Of a stretch of 64,000 nucleotides of DNA, positions 1-8,434 are shown one piece after another. The position numbers and the translations under genes are program-made. Under the pieces are notes generated by a model. The model searched no databases and was not told where the DNA came from. It was given only the letters and a program-made list of their open reading frames with translations. The DNA comes from Mesorhizobium sp. M00.F.Ca.ET.216.01.1.1. GTDB taxonomy: Bacteria > Pseudomonadota > Alphaproteobacteria > Rhizobiales > Rhizobiaceae. Positions within the stretch are counted from its first letter, which is position 1; each line of letters opens with the position of its first letter. The stretch covers positions 58,380-122,379 of the forward strand of contig NZ_SADR02000016.1 of the NCBI RefSeq assembly GCF_004010325.2, written 5' to 3'.

Positions 1-1
1 C

Positions 2-115
2 GGCTATCTCGCCGATGTCCTCACCAGGATCGTCAACGGCCACCCCAACAGCCAGATCGACGATCTCCTGCCTTGGGTCTACATCAACAAGCTCCAGCTC
101 AAGGCTGTGGCCTAA
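2..115 (+). pseudogene. IS66-family transposase TnpC, C-terminal end
   Basis: The window opens inside an open frame of 37 codons ending in TAA. It reads like the extreme C-terminus of IS66 DDE transposases: a segment of the type YLADVLTRIVNGHP followed by DDLLPW and a short basic tail. The rest of the gene lies to the left of the window, so whether the element is intact cannot be judged. A second, different IS66 C-terminal fragment is present near 50.1 kb on the other strand. Confidence 0.8.
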
Positions 116-202
116 GAACACCGCTTACATTCAATCCGAACGCTAGTTGAAGCAGTCCGGAAAACTCATTCAGACGAAAACACTCTGTTGCGAGCGACTG
201 AG

Positions 203-1339
203 ATGCCATTGAAACTTACCCCCCGACCTTCGGCAGTGGAAAGCATCCGCCGCGCGCGACGATTGTCAATTGAAGCGGTCGCGATTGAGGCGAATATCCG
301 ACCAGATTTCTTGACTGAAATGGAAACAACCCCAACCGACGTCAGCAAGCGAGTGGCGTTTTCACTTGCCTCCGCTCTGGCTGTACCGGTCCAGTTCCTG
401 TTCGCCAAAGACGTAGAAATCGACGCCAATATGCCTGATTTTCGCGCCGCCAATAATAGGCCAGCGGTTCTTACATCGGCAGGACTAACGCGAATCGCGC
501 GTGCTCGTTCTATCGCCGCCTACTTGGCGGACCGAGCGTTCGAAGACTGCACCAGGTTCGCCAATACAAATAGCGTGACCATCCATCAGCAGTCGACCGC
601 GCGAAAGCTATTGAAATCGCTCTATGTCCGCGTCCAGCGCGTCGATGGATCGGTGGATCCTACCCTAACGTTCAGGGAGACGCGTGTATCGCTAGAGCGG
701 AAAGGCATCATCGTGCTCTGCGATAGGGTAGCGGACCCGTTCCGTGGGTTTTGTTACTCTCCTACCGGTGACTTTCCCATCATCTTCGTGAATACAACCG
801 GGCAGCGGCCCGCTACCAAGCTGTTCACACTGATGCATGAAGTGGTGCATGTGCTCCTTGGCAAAACGGGAGTTTCAGACCCCGCCATTCTCAACAACCA
901 GGTTGAAAGATTCTGCAACTCGGTGACTGCCTCGGTCATGATGCCTGCGGAGGAATTTTCCCAAGCCTATAAAAGCGTCGCGGGAAGGGGTGCCAGGGCC
1001 GTCGTTGATCTCCTTTCCAGACGATTTGGCGCCAGTAAGCAGGCGAGCGCCTTACGCGTCTCTGATTTGGGCTTGAGCAAAGGCTTTTACGCTGCGTGGT
1101 CTGCGACCCTGCCGTCTGAAGTCCCCATGATCGAAGAAGAAGACGAAGGTGAGGAAAACAGCGGGGGCGGTGGAATTAGCTCGCAGATTGCCAGGTTCGG
1201 ATATCTTCTGCCTAACATGCTCACCGCCGCCGTCGACAGGAAGGCAATCTCTCAGTTCGATGCGTACCGGCTCACCAATCTGAAGCCAAGTACGATAAAG
1301 CAGATCGCCGCCATCGGTGTTAACCGGCTGGGGCCATAA
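203..1339 (+). CDS. XRE-type regulator with ImmA/IrrE (M78) metallopeptidase domain
   Basis: A protein of about 378 residues. The N-terminal ~65 residues look like a helix-turn-helix of the XRE type. A peptidase M78 (ImmA/IrrE) domain follows, with the zinc motif HEVVH at about residues 212-216 and a downstream Glu in NQVERFCNS that fits the third ligand. Family members act as proteolytic anti-repressors or as the antitoxin half of toxin-antitoxin pairs. The gene ends four bases before a PIN-like ORF on the same strand, so the two are probably co-translated. An in-frame TTG at 188 is an alternative start; ATG at 203 is preferred. Neither start has a clear ribosome binding site. Confidence 0.85.
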   Translation: MPLKLTPRPSAVESIRRARRLSIEAVAIEANIRPDFLTEMETTPTDVSKRVAFSLASALAVPVQFLFAKDVEIDANMPDFRAANNRPAVLTSAGLTRIARARSIAAYLADRAFEDCTRFANTNSVTIHQQSTARKLLKSLYVRVQRVDGSVDPTLTFRETRVSLERKGIIVLCDRVADPFRGFCYSPTGDFPIIFVNTTGQRPATKLFTLMHEVVHVLLGKTGVSDPAILNNQVERFCNSVTASVMMPAEEFSQAYKSVAGRGARAVVDLLSRRFGASKQASALRVSDLGLSKGFYAAWSATLPSEVPMIEEEDEGEENSGGGGISSQIARFGYLLPNMLTAAVDRKAISQFDAYRLTNLKPSTIKQIAAIGVNRLGP

Positions 1340-1343
1340 CAGC

Positions 1344-1787
1344 ATGGCCTATAGCGGCATCAACTTTGTGCTTGATCTAGAGGCATGCCTCTATTTTAGC
1401 GAAGCTGGCGGAAACCTGAAAGCCGCTCTGTTCCAACGCGCGAAAGTCGAACGCATTGCGGTACCCAAAGAGGTTTTCGACCAGGTTCGTATCTTCGACA
1501 AGAGCTTGGCCGATGAGATATCGGAGTCGGACATCGAAATTGTCGAACTCGATTCCGATGTATACGTGGCCGCTTGCGCACTCAACGAAATCTTTATGAC
1601 CTCAGGGCATCGGTTAAACGCGGCCGCAAACGAAAAGGTCCCCGTCATAGCGCTCGTCCATTGTGCGCAAAATGGCGCTAAGCCGCCATGCCATTTGGTA
1701 TCCGGCGACAACGGACTCCACTCCTCGTCGATGAGAAGCCTCTGTGCCGCCCTGAAAGTCCCTTTCATGGAAGTCACCAGCTTCTAG
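1344..1787 (+). CDS. PIN-like (DUF4411-type) putative ribonuclease, partner of the ImmA gene
   Basis: A 147-residue protein beginning four bases after the stop of the ImmA-type gene. It has features of the PIN fold: an early VLDLEAC strand with an acidic residue, a central acidic helix, and a C-terminal segment LVSGDNGL...LCAALKVPF of the kind that places the last catalytic Asp in DUF4411/PIN proteins. DUF4411 PIN toxins are frequently encoded just downstream of XRE-ImmA antitoxin genes, which is the arrangement here. The canonical DTN motif is not obvious (the first strand reads LDLE), so nuclease activity is uncertain. The assignment rests on gene order and the C-terminal motif. Confidence 0.55.
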   Translation: MAYSGINFVLDLEACLYFSEAGGNLKAALFQRAKVERIAVPKEVFDQVRIFDKSLADEISESDIEIVELDSDVYVAACALNEIFMTSGHRLNAAANEKVPVIALVHCAQNGAKPPCHLVSGDNGLHSSSMRSLCAALKVPFMEVTSF

Positions 1788-2050
1788 CAGCATTTTGGCG
1801 CTGTGCGGGAACTTGGTGTGGGACCAAGTGGCAGCTTTGCTCGAAAACCCATCTAAGCGACTGTGCCCTTCCCGAGAGATGGGTGCACTTCACCATGTCT
1901 CCGGTATAAACCGTAACCTATGTCTCCAGAATGGACCCCTGATTTCTTTGGCGCACCCGACAGGGTTCGAACCTGTGACCTCTGCCTTCGGAGTTTTTTA
2001 GACTGCCCATCTGAAAAACGCGATAGGGGCATGCTATGATACTCTATCTC
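1788..2050. other. Intergenic region with tRNA fragment and IS-end-like repeats
   Basis: No gene seen. The stretch contains two direct copies of ATGTCTCC(G/A)G around 1893 and 1920 that look like insertion-sequence ends, and the tRNA-Arg fragment described separately. Confidence 0.5.
1949..1993 (-). other. 3' half of tRNA-Arg(CCG), probable attachment site
   Basis: Read on the minus strand, these 45 bases reproduce the 3' part of a bacterial tRNA-Arg: anticodon loop CTCCGAA (anticodon CCG), 3' anticodon stem GGCAG, variable loop, T arm with GGTTCGAA, acceptor 3' strand and an encoded CCA. The sequence 5' of the anticodon loop (from 1994 upward) does not continue the tRNA, so this is not a functional tRNA gene. 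A tRNA 3' half broken in the anticodon loop is the usual scar of tyrosine-recombinase integration (an att core). It may mark one end of an integrated element; the partner end is outside the window. Confidence 0.75.
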
Positions 2051-2254
2051 TTAAAGCGTGTCGCGATTTAAGGGATTCAGGATTCCCTTTGATTTGAGTT
2101 CGTGATTCATTGCGGTTGAAAGGAGACCGCGATGGGCAAGCCACTACCGTCTGCGAGGCTCTCGCCGATATCTGCCATCTGTTCGAGCCAACCGAATGCA
2201 GAAACTTCTTCAAAGCGGCCGGATATGAGGCCGATTAATCGCGACACGCTTTTA
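2051..2254 (+). mobile_element. Internally deleted IS630-family element (mini-IS)
   Basis: A 204-base element bounded by inverted repeats of about 18 bp (TTAAAGCGTGTCGCGATTTA on the left, the complement of TAAAAGCGTGTCGCGATTA on the right). Between them are a normal IS630 5' leader with a GAAAGGAG ribosome site and ATG at 2132, then an abrupt junction after the third codon to the last ~33 codons of an IS630 transposase (ending FFKAAGYEAD), in another frame. The stop TAA at 2236 lies inside the right repeat, as in full-length relatives. It cannot make transposase but keeps both ends, so it could be mobilised in trans. Confidence 0.8.
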
Positions 2255-2399
2255 GTCCCGGCCTCGGGTGGGATCAGCGCACAGACCTTACGCTCGAGTT
2301 GGCGGACCATACCTGCCTCAGCTTCATTCCAGCGGTATCGAGTTCGTTGATCGCCGTAGTTAGCGCAGCGAGCTCCTCCGCCGAAGGGGTCAGCAGCGG

Positions 2400-2717
2400 C
2401 ACGATTGCACGTCATAGTAAGATGGCAGGAGGTCCGAGTGGCCCAAGCAGAAGGCAATGCATCCCCTGCCTTCCTTCCGCACTCCAGCGATCCCAAGCTG
2501 CTTCTAAAAACTGGATGAAACCTGGATCGTGAACTGTCTGCAGGGCGCTGGACGTAATCGGCTTCGGCGCTAGAATCCGTTCGAACCCCACATTGCGAAG
2601 GCCAGCGATTATTCGTTTCGGCCGTTCTGGTGTGTCGAAGCAGGGCACCATCTGTCCGCGCCATAGCCCGCCCGCGCTTTCATGAGCATATAAGTCCTCG
2701 GAAAAGACAATAAGCAC
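2400..2717 (-). pseudogene. Acetylpolyamine amidohydrolase / class II histone deacetylase-like, N-terminal fragment
   Basis: The minus strand starts MLIVFSEDLYAHESAGG and continues with FDTPERPKRIIAGLRNVGF, VHDPGFIQFLEAAWDRW, the N-terminal pattern of acetylpolyamine amidohydrolases, zinc enzymes that remove acetyl groups from amines. After about 85 codons a single frame change near 2465 is needed to continue (GDALPSAWATRTSCH). Homology then stops and the catalytic His/Asp region is missing. It begins only six bases after the exporter gene stop and on the same strand, so it was probably the last gene of the operon above it. The next ~140 bases (2255-2400) are an unidentified coding scrap. Confidence 0.6.
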
Positions 2718-2723
2718 GTTGCC

Positions 2724-3656
2724 CTAATCCTGTTCGCCAATTGGGCGTACTTGCATAGAGACGGCACGGCGCTCTGGCATGGATGTAATCAGCGCACCGA
2801 CGATAATGGCTAATGCTGCAAACATTCCTGGACCTGTCAGCCATTCGCCGAAGAGCGCGGCTGCTAAGAGCGCAGAAAAGAACGGCTCGCTCGATTCGAT
2901 GACCTGCGTCTTGTATGCCTCGATATGTTGAAGAGCGAGAATTGTGCAGTAGAACCCAAAGAACGAGGGGATAACCCCCAGTGATAGCAAGCTTGGCAGC
3001 GCATTCACTGACGGGATTGGTGCTCCGCTCCAAGCATAGGGAACAGCGAGCATAACGAGGCCATAAGCCAGGCACCACCAGAAGGTTTCTAGGGATGAGC
3101 GCAGCTTAAAGAACTTCCAGGCGAAGATAAAGCTGGCGTAGCCTAGACCCGCGATAAGGGCGAGGCTGACACCGATAATGCTTCCGGTCATCAGGCCGTC
3201 CCCAGCAATCACGACGTAGCCTCCAAGAAAGACCATCGTCATGGCGAACGCCTTTCGCGTAGTTACCGTTTCCTTCAAGATGAGGATGTCGAGCGCGATT
3301 GCACCAAGGCCGCCAGCGAAAACAAGGATCGCGACAAGCGGGATCGGTGCATACGTGAAAGCTTGGGTTTCGAAATGGTAAAGTGTGAAGATGCCAAGCG
3401 CGGAGCAGACGGCGATCTTCCACGATCCCGTGAACACTGAGACTAGTCGGGCTAAACCTCCAGACCTTAAAAGGATGATGATCGAGAGCAGCGAAAACGC
3501 AATGGCGCAACGCCAAAATGCAACTGCAGTGTGATCGAGGCCTTCCTTGAAAGCGGACCGCGAAAGCACGCCGACGGTTCCATTGGACAGAGCTGCAAGG
3601 AGAGCGAAACCGGCCCCAAGGATTGATGAAAAATAAGCATTTCTCATGGCGGTCAC
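2724..3656 (-). CDS. EamA-family drug/metabolite exporter (PecM-like)
   Basis: An intact 310-residue inner-membrane protein with about ten hydrophobic helices arranged as two EamA repeats. It fits the usual length and has the family's conserved Pro/Glu-containing ends (VIESSEPFFSALLAAALFGEWL in the second repeat). EamA/DMT proteins export amino acids and other small metabolites. The GTG start at 3656 overlaps the stop of the upstream amidotransferase gene (GTGA); an ATG nine bases on (3647) is the alternative. It is the only complete gene in the 2.4-7.2 kb operon. In Bradyrhizobium elkanii a PecM-like membrane protein accompanies the rhizobitoxine genes, so export of the pathway product is the likely role. 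Confidence 0.88.
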   Translation of the reverse strand: MTAMRNAYFSSILGAGFALLAALSNGTVGVLSRSAFKEGLDHTAVAFWRCAIAFSLLSIIILLRSGGLARLVSVFTGSWKIAVCSALGIFTLYHFETQAFTYAPIPLVAILVFAGGLGAIALDILILKETVTTRKAFAMTMVFLGGYVVIAGDGLMTGSIIGVSLALIAGLGYASFIFAWKFFKLRSSLETFWWCLAYGLVMLAVPYAWSGAPIPSVNALPSLLSLGVIPSFFGFYCTILALQHIEAYKTQVIESSEPFFSALLAAALFGEWLTGPGMFAALAIIVGALITSMPERRAVSMQVRPIGEQD

Positions 3657-4480
3657 TTTGTTTCTATCATATGCGAGCGGCAGGCCTCGCCGAATGCACG
3701 AAAGATTTCGACGCTGAGCAGATCCTCAACGTGAAACCATTCAGGATGCCATTGTACGGCGGCAGCAAAAGTTGCCGTGTCCTTTACCGATATAGCTTCA
3801 ATAACGCCGTCCACGCATCGCGCATCAACCGCAAGGCCATCCGCCAAACGCGCGATCCCCTGCCGATGCAGGGTATTAACCAAGACTGGATTTTTTTGCG
3901 AGCGGCGGATGCATTGGGCAATGTGGCCGTGGCCTTCGGCTAGAATTGCATGAAAGGGGTGTATTGAAGGTCGCGTGGGAGAGAGAGGTCTTCCACATGA
4001 GTGATCCGACCTTCACCTTCCGAGATGTTGCTTGAGAGGCTGGCACCAAGTGCGACATTGAGTTCTTGCAGCCCACGGCAGATTCCGAACAGGGGAATGC
4101 CCGATGATAATGCAATCTTGATCGCAGCAAAGCTTGTCCTGTCCCGGTCAAGATCAAGCGTCTTTGGAAAGCCTCTGGGCCCCGTAAAATGAGGGCGAGA
4201 CGTTCGACTCCGCCCCGGTCAGCAGTACGCCATTGAGGACTGACAAACAGACTCGCAAATCCCCTTCCACCAGTCCGCACGGGATCACTAGCGGTAAGAC
4301 ACCTGCGGTCGTACGCAGGGCTTCAAGATAACGAACGCGTACGGTCTCATAACCGACGCCGTCCTCTGTCCGCCGGTCGGAAATGACACCAACGCGGGGC
4401 CGCTGTTTATCAGCGAGGCCACAATCAGGTGCCCTCAAGAGCTTGCCCAATATCGGCGATGATATCCTCAATGTGCTCAA
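3653..4480 (-). pseudogene. Class I glutamine amidotransferase / gamma-glutamyl hydrolase (peptidase C26), frameshifted
   Basis: Three reading-frame segments give one continuous C26 protein: RPRVGVISD...VLLTGAESN at the N-terminus, then GIPLFGICRGLQELNVALG with the nucleophile Cys in GICRG, then VQWHPEW with the catalytic His and following Glu pair. Two single-base frameshifts (near 4157 and near 3966) compensate, so N- and C-terminal parts share a frame. The family hydrolyses gamma-glutamyl amides (PuuD type). It sits between the sulfhydrylase and the exporter with overlapping ends; a TTG at 4438 or ATG at 4480 are possible starts. All catalytic residues survive, so two assembly errors are a possible alternative to decay. 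Confidence 0.8.
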
Positions 4481-5772
4481 GTCCTACAGAAATCCGGATT
4501 GTTCCATCGCAAACTCCGGCAGCAAGGCGCGCCTCGCGCGGTACCGAAGCATGTGTCGTCGAGGCTGGATGCGTGGCGAGTGTTCTCGCGTCGCCAATAT
4601 TTGAGACGTGATAGGCGAGTCGCAACCGCTCGATAAAACGGCGCCCAGCCTCAATGCCGCCAGCGATCTCGAACACAAGCATCGGGCCACCATGATCACC
4701 CATGTTCTGCTCGGCGCGATGCCGTTCAACAATCCCGCCAAAAGTCGGATATGTTACGTCGAGAACGCCAGGATGCGCCATGAGAAACTCGGCTAGCGGG
4801 CGGGCATTGGAGCAATGTCGAGGCATTCGCAAAGGTAACGTTTCCAGACCTTGGATACAGAGAAAAGATGCGAATGACGACGGGCAGGGACCGAAATCGC
4901 GCATGAGCGTATTGCGCATCTTGAGCAGAAACGGGCTGGCTCCGTAGGGGCCGGGCAGATTGCGCGCGGCATCGAGCCAAAGAATGTTACCGTGCGAGAT
5001 GTCAGGACGTGACATCAACGAAAAGCGTTCGGAATAGGCAGCCCAGTCGAAGGTGCCCCCATCCACAGTAATGCCGCCAATCGTCGTGCCGTGGCCGCTG
5101 ATATATTTGGAAGTGGAGCGCACGGTAATGTGCGCGCCAAGCTCGAGAGGGCGGGAGATAAGAGGGGTCAGCGTGTTGTCGATGATCAGCGGAATTCCGA
5201 GTTCCTGCGCGATCGCCCCGACCTCGACGATCGGGAAAGGGCTGAGCTTGGGGTTGGGAAGCGCTTCGCCGAACCAACAGCGCGTTCGGCGATCTGAGGC
5301 TTCGCGGAAACGTTCGGGATCGCTTGGATCGACGAAGCGGGTTTCAATCCCGAGCCGTTGAAACGTACTGGCCAGCAAATTGATTGTGCCACCATACAGG
5401 TGCGTGGAGCTTACGATATTGTTCCCGGCTACGGTGAATGTTTAGGATTGAAAGCATAATTGCGGCTTGCCCCGACGAGGTTGCCAAGGCGGCGACGCCA
5501 CCATCCAGAGCCGCAACGCGTTGCTCGAAAATATCCGTTGTCGGGTTCATCAGCCGCGAATAGGTGCGCCCCTCGCATCGGAGATCGAAGACGTCCGATG
5601 CGTGATCAATTGATTCGAATGCAAAAGCATTCGAGAGATCGATCGGTACAGTTGTAGCAAGGGTCGCCGGATCATAGCGATAGCCGCCATGCAACACTGC
5701 CGTTTCCGGATGCAGGTGTGGCGTTGGCGCCATCGTGCTGAAGGGTCATTTTTCTCTGGTTTGGTCAACATT
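4425..5772 (-). pseudogene. O-acetylhomoserine sulfhydrylase family PLP enzyme (MetY / RtxA C-terminal type), frameshifted
   Basis: The Cys/Met-metabolism PLP fold is recognisable from LHPETAVLHGGYRYDPATLA through TYSRLMNPTTDIFEQRVAALDGG, IIDNTLTPL and the PLP lysine in STSKYISGHGT to the C-terminal HPASTTHA. A base change of frame near 5440 splits it. A second shift near 5740 separates it from the ATG at 5772, which has a good ribosome site (GGAGAG, 5 bases) and overlaps the desaturase stop. The family catalyses gamma-replacement on O-acetylhomoserine. In rhizobitoxine synthesis the C-terminal half of RtxA is this fold and joins an amino alcohol to the homoserine carbon skeleton, the role inferred here. 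Confidence 0.82.
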
Positions 5773-6879
5773 GGATCTCTCCGGGAGTTGCATACTTCTC
5801 GGCGCGGCATTCAGACTGGGCGAAACGCTTCCGGTTCTGGTCGCGGATCAGTTTCAGGATCGAAGGCTCACCATTTGGGCCAGGCTGGAATATCCCACCC
5901 GTTTCGGAGCAGTGCGCCGCATAGACGGTGTCCCCCATGCGGATGGCATGTGCTTCGGGTAAGCGCCAGAACGGGGTTGTCGGGTCGAGATGATGATCGA
6001 GATGGTAGTTGTCGTTATTAATCGCGGTCAGCCACTTCTCGATATTACAGCTGCGGCGGTTCCTAGCCATGTGCAGGTTCACGGTCTGATTTTCGATGGA
6101 GCTGCAATGCTCAGACATCTCGATAAACCAGCCGATAATGTGGAATGAGGTGAGGTAGGGAACGACCCAGAGAAGGACGACTTCCGAGAAGTAGCCATAG
6201 ATCAAAGCGTACACGACGATACAAGCCCAGAACGCGTAGAACCCCCAGCGATCGAACTCGTAACGCCACTTTTCTCCCGCATCACCCCTACTGAACTCTC
6301 CTTACCGGAGAGGGAATTGAGGATCATTTGATATCTGTTGCGGGCCAGATACTTCAGATAGGCGTAGGTTTTCGATCCAAGCAGGGGCAGGATGATGAGC
6401 TTCCAGACGAAGGAACGATCCGCTCGGGGTGTGAAGACACCTTCCGCGATGAAGAACTCCAGGTCAGGATCGGCGTCGGCTCTTCCCAGAAAGGGATGAT
6501 GGCTGTGGACGTGTGATTCCTTGTAGGCAAAGTGGCGCTGAAAGATGGGCCAAGCCGTTGGCAATGTGCCGAGCAGGAAGTTCAGCAGACGGTTCTTTGT
6601 CAGCACACCGTGCGCAGAATCGTGCAGAATGGTGGAGATTCCTCGCTGATGGGCTCCGATCATTATCACCGCGAGAGGATAGAACCACCAGCTGACCCCA
6701 ATGACCAGCCACGCGAAGGCAGCGATCACCGCATAATCCTTCACGATATAAGGCGGGCCATGCCAATTGTCAGTTGTAAGAGCTTTGATGTCACTAGTGA
6801 TGCATCGATCAAAACGATGGTGAACGTAGCGGCCGGGCGCTTCGATGCCGCTGTAGAGCGGCCGCGCGTGAGCGTTCAT
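5765..6879 (-). pseudogene. Fatty-acid-desaturase-type di-iron enzyme (RtxC-like), one frameshift
   Basis: Starts MNAHARPLYSG at 6879 and contains the three histidine boxes of membrane desaturases: HDSAHG, HVHSHH and, after the shift, NYHLDHHLD, with hydrophobic stretches between them. One extra A in a run of four (near 6275) moves the frame and is the only visible lesion. The start overlaps the stop of the upstream decarboxylase by ATGA. Desaturases of this fold include RtxC, which converts dihydrorhizobitoxine to rhizobitoxine in Bradyrhizobium elkanii. The neighbouring sulfhydrylase-type enzyme makes that role more likely than lipid desaturation. Total length about 370 residues, normal for the family. 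Confidence 0.82.
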
Positions 6880-7217
6880 GAAGACACCTTTTGCCGAGAA
6901 TTGCAGCGCCACTCTGCGGTATAGGCACCGACGAAGCGGTCAATGAGATCAGCTTTGACGTTTGGCATAACGATCGCGTGGGCGGAGTTGTCATGGCATG
7001 CGAGTTGGTATTCGCTGACGAGCCTCTCGGATGGCTTCGGAAATACAACCGTCAAGGACCATGGATTGAGCAACACCGGGATGCCCGCTGAACGAAAATG
7101 CTGCTGCGAGGCCTTCCGCATTGCCGATGCCAACTCTAAGCGCCTGCGCGACCGTTTTCGCGTCGATCTCACAAGGCGGCAGGGTGGGGAGGAAGTCCCC
7201 TCCCCTGCCGCGAACAA
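6876..7217 (-). pseudogene. Group II PLP decarboxylase (histidine/serine decarboxylase type), C-terminal fragment
   Basis: About 90 codons match the C-terminus of histidine-decarboxylase-type PLP enzymes: LLNPWSLTVVFPKPSERLV, then YQLACHDNSAHAIVMPNV and a final DRFVGAYTAEW. The PLP-lysine domain is missing; the sequence becomes unrelated upstream of about 7150. Its TGA overlaps the ATG of the desaturase gene (ATGA), so the two were translationally coupled. This family includes histidine and serine decarboxylases, so the original product was probably an amine. That is notable beside an enzyme that could couple amines or amino alcohols to O-acetylhomoserine. Confidence 0.65.
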
Positions 7218-7282
7218 GCTTTGGATAAAACCCCAGCTTTTTCTGTCCCCAATGTGATCTGGAGGCCGGGGCGCTGCGGTGC

Positions 7283-8434
7283 TCAGCGGATGTGACGCGC
7301 GAGATCTGCGATCCTACCCATCAGCACTTCCATCGGTCCTCGCTGGAAGACGCGCAGCCAAAGCACCGCGAAAGTGCTGATAACCACGACGAAGCCAAAG
7401 AGCATGGACAGGCTCCCGTCTTCGAGAACCAGATCTATCCCCATAGCATGGTTAAGATAGGCTATTCCCACAATGTGCAGCACATAGGCCGTCAAAGGCA
7501 TCGAGCCGACCGCGATTATTGGCCAGACCAGCTTTCGCAGATGCGGGAGCGCATTCATAGCGAGCCAGCAAGCCGCAATGACAATCAGTGCGCAACCGGT
7601 GTTGCCCAGGATCGAGAACGTCTTCTCGCTATGAGGTGCGGCAACCAATAACACCCAGGGGTCGCTAGTGGCCTCCCTCCACCAATCGGGGTCGGCGGGT
7701 ACACCATGTAGCAAGCGCAGCGCGAGCCAGGATCCTCCATAGCCCAACACGGCCAGCGCGCCCCCCGCTAGGCCAAGGCGCCAATGCATTGCTTGCGTAT
7801 TAAGGCTAAGGCGCGCGATGGCCATGCCTGCGATCACGAAAGAAACCCAGGTCATCGCGGGATAGGTGCCGCGGACCATGAAATCAAACACCGGGTCCAA
7901 ATACTCCACGGGGCCAAACAACTGAAGGAGGAAGCACACTTGCGGGAGAACTAATGCGGTCCCAGCAGCGAGCAAGCCGAGCTGCTGTGCGCTGAGCCGA
8001 TAGAGCGGCAGGACCAACAAGAAGCAGATTCCGTAGGGTTCCAGGATGACTGCGACGTTCGTACCGAGGCAGGTCAGGATTGAGCCAATCGCGAGCAAAA
8101 CAAGGGCACGAATTGCGACTCTGGCAACGGCCTGTCCACCTGCTTCCCCCGACTTCGGCGTCTCGCGGCCGGTAATCAGGATGATCGAAAAACCGGCCAA
8201 TACGGCAAACAGGGCGGACGACCGCCCATAGGCTAGCTCCATCAGATCCCGGACCAGTGCTACGTCGGGAAAGTTACCCCCGACATGGACGACACACATG
8301 CCTAAAACAGCCAGGCCGCGAGCAAGGTCGATGTCGACCAGCCGATCTACGGCCGCCCCATCCCTCACGTCCGCAATCGCCGACGTTGCCTCCTTTTCAT
8401 ACGGAGGATTCTCAGTTTGTGGTGTATATGGCAT
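7283..8434 (-). CDS. Polytopic membrane acyltransferase-like protein (HGSNAT/DUF418 type)
   Basis: An intact 383-residue protein with some ten hydrophobic helices. The start of the core, DIDLARGLAVLGMCVVHVGGN, is typical of the heparan-glucosaminide N-acetyltransferase/DUF1624-DUF418 superfamily, whose members move acyl groups across or onto membrane substrates; the substrate here is unknown. The first ~18 residues (MPYTPQ...PPYEKEATS) are not part of that fold. They match the N-terminus of the repA paralogue at 13.2 kb, and the DNA upstream is also shared. The gene therefore seems to use a captured repA 5' region. An AAGGAG lies 13 bases before ATG 8434 (10 before an alternative GTG at 8437). 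Confidence 0.75.
   Translation of the reverse strand: MPYTPQTENPPYEKEATSAIADVRDGAAVDRLVDIDLARGLAVLGMCVVHVGGNFPDVALVRDLMELAYGRSSALFAVLAGFSIILITGRETPKSGEAGGQAVARVAIRALVLLAIGSILTCLGTNVAVILEPYGICFLLVLPLYRLSAQQLGLLAAGTALVLPQVCFLLQLFGPVEYLDPVFDFMVRGTYPAMTWVSFVIAGMAIARLSLNTQAMHWRLGLAGGALAVLGYGGSWLALRLLHGVPADPDWWREATSDPWVLLVAAPHSEKTFSILGNTGCALIVIAACWLAMNALPHLRKLVWPIIAVGSMPLTAYVLHIVGIAYLNHAMGIDLVLEDGSLSMLFGFVVVISTFAVLWLRVFQRGPMEVLMGRIADLARHIR

Noticed and set aside
1940..2000. Functional tRNA-Arg gene
   Set aside because: Only the 3' half is present; the acceptor 5' strand, D arm and 5' anticodon stem are missing.
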